This document shows positions 57,958 through 64,000 of a stretch of 64,000 bases of DNA, piece after piece. Location: positions 1-64,000 of IMG/VR virus record IMGVR_UViG_3300013093_000040. One strand, 5' to 3'. This DNA comes from a virus. Each line of letters opens with the position of its first letter. Position 1 is the first letter of the stretch. A program made the position numbers and the translations under genes. The notes beneath the pieces were generated by a model, which was given only the letters and a program-made list of their open reading frames with translations, did no database searches and had not been told where the DNA came from.

Positions 57958-59835
57958 TTAAAAATTAGAAGCAAAGCTAGTAAAACCTGGAGCGGGTGTA
58001 ACGTTTTCCAATGGAACTATATCTGCGGTTTTTGTTGTACCTACTGGTGGATTAATAAAATAGTAATTTTTATTTCCTCCCGACCATCCAATTATAGCGG
58101 ATCCTGTCACAGCTCCAGATGTTGAATCTATCGTATTTCTTCTTGGAAGATCATTAAATATTGGTTTAAAATCAATATCAACATTTATCATTTTTGGAAG
58201 CTGATAAAAATTTCCATCTAAATTTGTTTCCCATGTTGTATTTTCTTCGATCGATAAATTTACATTAGTTAAAAAACCGGGCATTCTGTATAAATAATCT
58301 CCTATGGTAACCTTAACAAGAGGAGCTCTCATAATTCCGCTATTAGAGTAGTCCGGATATACTTGAGAAACTAAGTAATTTAATTTATTGTATAGTGGTA
58401 TTAATTCGTCCTTTGAAAAAGCTACAATTTTAAAACCAAAACCTATCGATCTATTAAACCCTTGATATGTGTGAAAAGTTTCTCCCCTACCCATGTATTT
58501 AAATGAATTCAATTCTGCTTGATGACTATCACTAATTCCTCTGGTTAGGAAAGCCCTAAAATAAAGTGGCACAGATTGACCTGGATTATCATTGCTCATG
58601 CACTCAAAACCAAATTTTATCATATCATCATTTTCCGCTCCTTGGACTATATTTTGAAAAGGATCTTCACTCACAAGTTTTAAATTAGTCATATCAGCAT
58701 TCATCTTATCCACAGATGCACTAGTATAAAATCTAACATCAACTCCTTGTTTTTTCGTCCACAAATAACTACCAGAAGGAGCACCTGTCGTGTACCTAAA
58801 ATCATTAAGTATAGTAGAATTTCTATTTCTAGTTCTTGTACTATTTGCAATAGTTGCAGCTGTATTATTTTGAGCACTTCTTATGTCCTCGTAAGTCATA
58901 GTAAATACGTTTGGAAATAAATCACTCGTTACATCACTATCAGTTAAATTGTAAGCGTCAGAACTATTTACTGCTCTAGCTATTGTTGTATTTCCTATTC
59001 CATAAGAAGATCCTGGACCTCCAGGATAATCAAATAGTAAAGAAGTTTTAGCCGATATTCCCAAACTTATTGCATTGTCAGAAAGTTCTACTGTTTGATT
59101 GGCTGAAAATCCTGAAATTAATTTGCTGACTTGCAGCATTAATAACCTATTTATTTGGGTTAAATCTGTACCGGGTCCAATAGATATTTGTTGACCCACT
59201 ACGTCTGTATAATATCGTGCATTTGTATCTATTGGTACATCACTGCCATCGTAAGGTATGTGAATTCCAGTTCCCGATGCAATTACTTGAGCTAATAAAC
59301 TTCTTCCCTTGTTATAGTATTGGTTATTATTCCCAGTTGATGTATAAGGTAATTGTCCGCCTTGACCTATAAGGACTCCCAATAATCCCTGCAATCCATT
59401 AAAAACCGCAGACGGGGCTCCTGTTTCCATTAGCGGATTAGAAGCCACCAAACCCAACTGTTTTTGTATAAATTGTGGACCTCTTGGTGCGTCTTTTAAA
59501 AATTTTTGTATTCTATCTTTATCTATTTGTGCAGCTAAAGTATAACTAAGATCTCCCGCATTTCCAGTTAAAGAGCCTCCCCTTATGGGATAATCCAATC
59601 CCGTATTATTATTCTGCCAATAATCAGTTATAAGAGGTGTAGCTAAATTTGACGGTATGGGAAAAGTTTCATAGGGTTGACCTGAATTTCCTCCACCCAC
59701 TCTGTCCATTCCAAATTTCAGATCTTTTAAATTAGTTTTTAAATCAACTAATCTCACAACTCTTTGACCGTATCTTGGAAAAGTTGGTGCAGGAGGTCCT
59801 GGTTGGTTTAAATTTGATAGCGACGGATTCGGCAT
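57958..59835 (-). CDS. baseplate/tail-tube-associated structural protein
   Basis: The 625-residue protein has a C-terminal half with FRAFLTRGISDSHQAEL, FKIVAFSKDELIPLYNKLNYL and VKVTIGDYLYRMPGFLTNV, a pattern I recall in baseplate tail-tube proteins of T4-like phages. The N-terminal 300 residues are Gly/Asn-rich. It lies between tape measure and LysM-like genes, as expected for tail assembly order. Confidence 0.55.
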   Translation of the reverse strand: MPNPSLSNLNQPGPPAPTFPRYGQRVVRLVDLKTNLKDLKFGMDRVGGGNSGQPYETFPIPSNLATPLITDYWQNNNTGLDYPIRGGSLTGNAGDLSYTLAAQIDKDRIQKFLKDAPRGPQFIQKQLGLVASNPLMETGAPSAVFNGLQGLLGVLIGQGGQLPYTSTGNNNQYYNKGRSLLAQVIASGTGIHIPYDGSDVPIDTNARYYTDVVGQQISIGPGTDLTQINRLLMLQVSKLISGFSANQTVELSDNAISLGISAKTSLLFDYPGGPGSSYGIGNTTIARAVNSSDAYNLTDSDVTSDLFPNVFTMTYEDIRSAQNNTAATIANSTRTRNRNSTILNDFRYTTGAPSGSYLWTKKQGVDVRFYTSASVDKMNADMTNLKLVSEDPFQNIVQGAENDDMIKFGFECMSNDNPGQSVPLYFRAFLTRGISDSHQAELNSFKYMGRGETFHTYQGFNRSIGFGFKIVAFSKDELIPLYNKLNYLVSQVYPDYSNSGIMRAPLVKVTIGDYLYRMPGFLTNVNLSIEENTTWETNLDGNFYQLPKMINVDIDFKPIFNDLPRRNTIDSTSGAVTGSAIIGWSGGNKNYYFINPPVGTTKTADIVPLENVTPAPGFTSFASNF

Positions 59836-59837
59836 TG

Positions 59838-62213
59838 TTAATTTTTAATATATTCTCCTATGTGTCCTGATTGATGATCCATTAGTGGTGTATGAGATTC
59901 ACTCATCACTTTTGTTAGAGTTTTACCCGATATAGGATCTACATAAACTGCAATATTGTTATTTACTATTGGTTTATTTCCTACTGTCGTAGTAGATGAA
60001 GCTAAGGGAATTTGAGTATTTGTGTTTACTGGATTAATTCCTCCCATGTCTGAAGCGTTTATAGAAGCTCCACCACCTCCTCCGCTTCCGCCGGCGGAGA
60101 TACTCGCTAATGTCGCTAAAAGTACTGGTATTAAACCTAATCCTATGGGTCCAAGCCACGAAACCAATTTTGCACTAGCATCTGCTTCATCGAGCGCAAG
60201 TTGTTCTGTAGTCGTTACTTTTCTAGTAGTATCTAATATATTCCCTTCTTCGTCAAGCGTAAGTTCTGTAATTTTAGTTTGTAACTTTCCTCTTTCTAAT
60301 ACGGCTGTTTGTGCCGCTAACATTTTTTGTCTTACACTATAAGCTACTATTCCGCCTATTACCGTAGAAACAGCAATCAAAGTGCCTTTAAGATTTTCTA
60401 TATTACCTAAAAATTCTAAAACTTTATTTGCAGCGTTTGCCAAACCTTCTGTCATTCTTCCAACTTCGTCTGCTATTCTTTCTTGTAAAGCTGCTTGTTT
60501 TTCTTGTACAGATGCTTTTTTAGCGTCTTCTGCCGCTTGTTCACCCATTATTTTAGATATATCTTCAAATTTTAGTCCCCTTTTAACCAAAGCATCGTAT
60601 TGTTCTTCTTGAGAAGCCGCGGCTAAATTTCCTAATTCATTTTGTTTTTGTTGAGTTCTATATATCTCGTCTAATTGATCTTTAGAAAGTCCTAAAGCTT
60701 CTGCAAATGACTGTTGTTGGAGCACATTCATCTTATTATATTCTCCAAAACTCATCATTTTACTGTTCAACTCTTTCATTAAACCATCAGTATCGTGATT
60801 CAACGCAAGCTCTCTAGCTTTTGATAGGTTTAAATCTTTTCCTGTTAACAATTGAGCTTCAAATTCTTTAGAAATACTTGATTCGAAGTCCAACATGGAA
60901 TCTCCAGCTTTGGCAATTGTATCCAAAGTAGTACCCATTTTTTTAGCTTCAATAACTGATTTAGTTAAAGCCGTTAAATTACCGTTAAAATTATTAAATA
61001 TTGTTGCCGAAACTTTAGATACGGCTTCCAGTATCTGTTTCTCGCTCATGTTTATTTTTAATCTACCTGCTTCCGCTTTACCTATTCCAACTACAGTCGC
61101 GTAAGATTGAGAAAGAGTAGCACCATTCTTAGCAGCAAAAACCTGTAACATTTCCATGCTTTCTGCGCTGGCGCCAATTCTTCTTTGGAGCTGAGACGAA
61201 GTTGTTAAAAATTCTGCGTTTGCGGGCTCCAAGATTCCCATTTGATCGGTCATCTTTGTGTACTCTTCAGCCAATTGTTTACTGGTTAACCACGCTCTTC
61301 CTGAATTTATCGATATGTTTTGGAATTCTGCTTGTAATTTAGCTGCTTGCGTTACACTTAAACCCAAAGCTGAAGCCACTTCAAATTGTTTGCTTTGGTA
61401 TTTTATTGAAAGACTTACTAATTTTGAAGTTATATCATATATTCCCTTTAATATGGCCAAAGGATCTGTTAGCGCTTCGCCTATAGATAGAAAAGAAGCT
61501 TTTATTCCCGCCCCTAAAACTCCCCATTTACCTTTGTTTTCTTCAGCGGCCTTTCTCATTTTTTCAGAGATTTCATCCATCTTGAGTAAAGATCCTACGC
61601 CCAATTTATCCATCACTCCCCCTAAAGCTTTTATGGCATTACCAGCCAAACCGAGTTGTTGAGTTATTTGTTTTTCTTTTATAAGTCTTGCAGAAATGAA
61701 AGCTTCAATCCTCTTAAAATAGCTTTGTTCATCGGATAATGCAGAATTTATCTCTGTGAAATAATCCAGTTCCTTAGCACTTAATTCTTTTTTAGCCGCC
61801 AATTCGTCTCTAGCTTGAGTTAAAGCTTGCACATTTTTTTGTAATTTTTGTTGCATGCTTTTTAACTCTCTTTCTGAAAGTTGAATTATGTCATCTTGAT
61901 CTGATTTTAATTCATCTGACAGATTCACAATGGATTTGAAAGCTTTATCTATATCTTTTGTTGCTCGTTCTGTTTTTGAAATATCTCTCCACGCTTCTCT
62001 CAATTGCGAGCCTAGATCCTTTATATATCTATTTATCTCGCTAAACTCATTTCTCCAGTCTTTAAGAAGTTGCTTAATATTTGAAGCATTCTTTTCTACG
62101 TCCTTAAAAGCTTTAAGATCAAAATCCTTACCCAATTCTCTTTTAAGTTTTTCGAGTTCGGCTAAATCTTTTCTTAATTGTCCAGGATTTTTATTTTCTC
62201 CAGCTTCTGCCAT
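59838..62213 (-). CDS. tail tape-measure protein
   Basis: The 791-residue protein has a coiled-coil first 200 residues, Ala/Lys-rich helical centre and two membrane segments, LIAVSTVIGGIVAYSV and GPIGLGLIPVLLATLASI, before a Gly/Ser-rich tail. This is the classic tape-measure layout. It sets tail length and is ejected during infection. It starts next to an ATATTTATA element. Confidence 0.8.
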   Translation of the reverse strand: MAEAGENKNPGQLRKDLAELEKLKRELGKDFDLKAFKDVEKNASNIKQLLKDWRNEFSEINRYIKDLGSQLREAWRDISKTERATKDIDKAFKSIVNLSDELKSDQDDIIQLSERELKSMQQKLQKNVQALTQARDELAAKKELSAKELDYFTEINSALSDEQSYFKRIEAFISARLIKEKQITQQLGLAGNAIKALGGVMDKLGVGSLLKMDEISEKMRKAAEENKGKWGVLGAGIKASFLSIGEALTDPLAILKGIYDITSKLVSLSIKYQSKQFEVASALGLSVTQAAKLQAEFQNISINSGRAWLTSKQLAEEYTKMTDQMGILEPANAEFLTTSSQLQRRIGASAESMEMLQVFAAKNGATLSQSYATVVGIGKAEAGRLKINMSEKQILEAVSKVSATIFNNFNGNLTALTKSVIEAKKMGTTLDTIAKAGDSMLDFESSISKEFEAQLLTGKDLNLSKARELALNHDTDGLMKELNSKMMSFGEYNKMNVLQQQSFAEALGLSKDQLDEIYRTQQKQNELGNLAAASQEEQYDALVKRGLKFEDISKIMGEQAAEDAKKASVQEKQAALQERIADEVGRMTEGLANAANKVLEFLGNIENLKGTLIAVSTVIGGIVAYSVRQKMLAAQTAVLERGKLQTKITELTLDEEGNILDTTRKVTTTEQLALDEADASAKLVSWLGPIGLGLIPVLLATLASISAGGSGGGGGASINASDMGGINPVNTNTQIPLASSTTTVGNKPIVNNNIAVYVDPISGKTLTKVMSESHTPLMDHQSGHIGEYIKN

Positions 62214-62228
62214 TTAGTGCGTATTTCA

Positions 62229-62237
62229 TATAAATAT
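62229..62237 (-). promoter_or_regulatory. ATATTTATA element upstream of the tape-measure gene
   Basis: Fifteen bases before ATG 62213. Confidence 0.45.
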
Positions 62238-62246
62238 CAATGAGAG

Positions 62247-62523
62247 CTACTTTTTACGAGACTTTACCCTAGAGACAAAATTGGGTAAGTTAACATTTTG
62301 ATTTGGCGCATCTTTAAACGATCTAAGATCTGACTTTGAAGTAATAGTATTTTTGCCCTGAGCTTTCTCATACTCTTGGCGCTCTTTGTCGTAATAGTCC
62401 TTTATACTATTATAGGTAAATCTTCTGATCCAAACGGGCATATCGTATACGACATCCCATGAATATCCGCCTTTACCGTGGAATGCTATTTCGTGTATTT
62501 CTTGAAATATGCGAGCTCTATCA
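62247..62523 (-). CDS. frameshift extension of the gp26-like gene (small tail assembly domain)
   Basis: A 64-codon frame from ATG 62441 continues open upstream through SDRARIFQEIHEIAFHGKGG and YSWDVVYD without any ATG, GTG or TTG, back into the previous gene. The continuous segment SDRARIFQ...MPVWIRRF resembles domains fused to gp26-like tail proteins in other phages. It is reached by a +1 frameshift at the end of the gp26-like gene (TCC TAG T). It is most likely a fused product rather than a separate gene. Confidence 0.6.
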
Positions 62524-63273
62524 CTAGGAGTTAGGGTAAAAAAATGAAAAGCCCATAGGTATTTCTACACCCTCCTCTGTGTAGCCATCCGATCCTACGA
62601 AAGTAAATGTCATGTCCAAATCAGGAGCAATGTTTTTCATGTATTCTCTTAAAGCTTTTGCGTCTGAAGCTATTAGACCGTCATCAACAAAAGATCTGAT
62701 AGTTTTTGGATCACGATCTCCGTTTATAGAGATTATAACGTGACGTAATCTTGTGGTAATTTGGCTAGAAATATTGATCTTTTTATTGCTTGCTATTTCC
62801 GATTCTATTTTCTTTTCTATTTCGTTTGTGGCCAATTTAAAAGTCACTTCGTTACTTGTATTAGGAAGAGTAAAAGTAAATTCATTTTTATTTTGAAATA
62901 TGGAATAATCTACTTTTTTGTTTTCTATTTTTGAAAGATCAATCACAAAAGGCTCTTCCTCTCCTGTGTTTTTATTTAAGTAACTAATCTTATAATCTTT
63001 ACCGTAACCCAAAACTCTTGCCGCAACTAATAAAGCATTTTTATCTCCAATGGTTAAATCATCGTAATTAATTTTGGATACTATCAGGGACTGCAGAAGT
63101 TTATCAAAAACGAGTCCTGACTTAACTAGGTTCATGTTTGTTAAGATGTCTTCGTGCTTTGCCGTCATGTACTTTATTTCTACTTGACCTGATGATAGGG
63201 GATTTTCTTTTGGGTATAAAAGCCCTTTGGAAGGTAGTTCTACTATTTCTGTAGGAAATTTAAAATCTGACAT
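62524..63273 (-). CDS. gp26-like baseplate/tail assembly protein
   Basis: The 249-residue protein starts SDFKFPTEIVELPSKGLLYP and has SGQVEIKYMTAKHEDILTN, closely like T4-type gp26 proteins. The C-terminus MTFTFVGSDGYTEE, IPMGFSFFYPNS corresponds to the usual zinc-ribbon end, but the cysteines are absent. The stop TAG is preceded by TCC and followed by T, a recognised type of +1 frameshift site. It sits just before the tape measure gene. Confidence 0.75.
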   Translation of the reverse strand: MSDFKFPTEIVELPSKGLLYPKENPLSSGQVEIKYMTAKHEDILTNMNLVKSGLVFDKLLQSLIVSKINYDDLTIGDKNALLVAARVLGYGKDYKISYLNKNTGEEEPFVIDLSKIENKKVDYSIFQNKNEFTFTLPNTSNEVTFKLATNEIEKKIESEIASNKKINISSQITTRLRHVIISINGDRDPKTIRSFVDDGLIASDAKALREYMKNIAPDLDMTFTFVGSDGYTEEGVEIPMGFSFFYPNS

Positions 63274-63289
63274 AAATTGTTTGTTTTAA

Positions 63290-63298
63290 TATAAATAT
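63290..63298 (-). promoter_or_regulatory. ATATTTATA element upstream of the gp26-like gene
   Basis: Sixteen bases before ATG 63273. Confidence 0.45.
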
Positions 63299-63343
63299 AC
63301 AAATACAATTTTTTCAGACATAAAAAAAGACCGCGGTGAAAAG

Positions 63344-63898
63344 CTATTTATTTATGAATTTTGCTTTTTCTGCTGCTGATAGATTGACAATCACTTCATC
63401 ATCGTCTGCAATTCCGTCTGCAAAAATTACAGGATATCCTTTAGGTAGTGTATAAGACCGCATAGTCCTATCTTTTCCTCCGTAGGTTGATTCATTTTTA
63501 TTTACAGTATATGAATTCCAACCTTGATCATAATTAGTATTATCGTATCTATATATAATTAACGGATCTTGCAGTTTTGTTTTATTCGCCACAGAAGTCA
63601 TCATTTGAAACAATCTATTTTTATCAAATACTGCTACGCCTTTATTCATTGTTGGAGGTTCATCACTCATCCAATCTTGAAGATCTTCGTCAGAGTCTGC
63701 ATTTCTATAGTACTCCTCAAAAGTTTTTTTAGTGATTTTTTCGTCAACTATTTTTGAAATTGTATCTGGAATATTATGATACGAAAGGTATAAAAGATGT
63801 CCCCAAGCTTTAATTAGACCAAGTTCCCAAGTATCATATTTAGATTGATACTGTGATTGGTCAATTATTTCTTTTAATAGAGTCTCTAATTTAATCAT
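63344..63898 (-). CDS. ADP-ribosyltransferase-like protein with capsid-targeting-like leader
   Basis: The 184-residue protein starts with the leader MIKLETLLKE and a helical first half. The C-terminal part has a possible R-S-E transferase core: Arg117 in IIYRYDN, Ser129/Thr131 in WNSYTVN, and Glu168 in DDDEVIVNLS. T4 Alt is an injected ADP-ribosyltransferase with a cleaved leader of similar length. Function is inferred from these motifs only. An ATATTTATT element lies upstream. Confidence 0.45.
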   Translation of the reverse strand: MIKLETLLKEIIDQSQYQSKYDTWELGLIKAWGHLLYLSYHNIPDTISKIVDEKITKKTFEEYYRNADSDEDLQDWMSDEPPTMNKGVAVFDKNRLFQMMTSVANKTKLQDPLIIYRYDNTNYDQGWNSYTVNKNESTYGGKDRTMRSYTLPKGYPVIFADGIADDDEVIVNLSAAEKAKFINK

Positions 63899-63911
63899 AT
63901 CTTAATTTTAA

Positions 63912-63920
63912 ATAAATATA
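63912..63920 (-). promoter_or_regulatory. ATATTTATT element upstream of the 63898 start
   Basis: Thirteen bases before ATG. Confidence 0.45.
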
Positions 63921-64000
63921 TATAGAGTTTTATTTATAATATATTTTATGGGTCTGAAGGAAATTGTAGTATTTACTTTTTGTTGTTTTTTGAGGAACTT

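Noticed and set aside
63316-63340. Terminator at the ACCGCGGT palindrome with T run
   Set aside because: The palindrome leaves almost no loop, so a stable hairpin is doubtful.
1-64000. CRISPR array
   Set aside because: No regularly spaced identical repeats were seen; the repeated short words are tRNA arms, upstream elements or terminators.
1-64000. Genome-wide reassignment of TGA or TAA
   Set aside because: Many intact genes end in TGA (often as ATGA overlaps) or TAA and would gain unlikely extensions if read as sense; large genes such as the 1576-residue protein have no internal stops.
1-64000. Integrase, att sites or a lysogeny module
   Set aside because: No recombinase, repressor or excisionase-like gene is visible in this window; Leu762 in the polymerase alone is not evidence of lysogeny.
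1-64000. Diversity-generating retroelement
   Set aside because: No reverse transcriptase or template/variable repeat pair was found near the structural genes.

Overview
This 64 kb window is part of a large AT-rich tailed-phage genome with a T4-like gene complement. Essentially every gene lies on the minus strand. The replication set (UvsX-type recombinase, gp32-type single-strand binding protein, gp41/DnaB-type helicase, family A polymerase, separate 5'-3' exonuclease), class I ribonucleotide reductase, phage GroEL/GroES, and a baseplate/tape-measure block with a gp26-like protein point to a contractile-tailed, T4-related virus. Signal peptides ending in FSQ, a DUF6515-like secreted protein, lipoproteins, fibronectin-like C-terminal modules typical of Bacteroidota secreted proteins, and A/T-rich start regions without clear Shine-Dalgarno sequences suggest a Bacteroidota host (inference).

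Layout from left to right. 0-8.7 kb: glycosyltransferases, a RecB/Cas4-like nuclease, small zinc-ribbon proteins, a virion fibre-like protein and a YkuK-like RNase H-fold protein. 8.7-14.6 kb: a cluster of about 21 tRNA genes with a few protein genes and two selfish endonuclease genes among them; several tRNAs are structurally odd. 14.6-24.7 kb: an accessory region of secreted or membrane proteins, peptidases, a papain-like protease, more glycosyltransferases, and several genes broken by in-frame stops or frameshifts. 24.7-32.3 kb: nucleotide and DNA-modification genes (a dCMP hydroxymethylase-like enzyme, dCMP deaminase, MazG, adenine methyltransferase, a PLP-fold enzyme, a GDSH-motif protein), a ClpP-like protease, and a run of tiny genes lacking canonical starts. 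32.3-36.3 kb: chaperones (GroEL, GroES, Hsp20) and a zinc-ribbon protein. 36.3-52.2 kb: replication and dNTP synthesis. 52.2-64 kb: baseplate, tail and tape-measure genes, ending with an ADP-ribosyltransferase-like gene.

The most striking content is the fractured replication genes. The large ribonucleotide reductase subunit is encoded in two pieces carrying the two halves of a split intein, with a free-standing endonuclease gene between them. The replicative helicase is encoded in three pieces joined by two different split inteins, again with an endonuclease gene between the halves of the first. Protein trans-splicing would be needed to make both enzymes. Other notable points are a second, divergent family A polymerase-like protein, a Leu762-type main polymerase, a candidate +1 ribosomal frameshift in a tail gene, and a shared 10-residue N-terminal motif that resembles a T4 capsid-targeting peptide on several proteins, including the ADP-ribosyltransferase-like one. 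Numerous in-frame stops, homopolymer-compatible frameshifts and ATG-to-ACG starts in the accessory genes mean either real gene decay or recoding, or sequence error, possibly connected to modified DNA. All calls rest on reading the sequence by eye; no database search was run.
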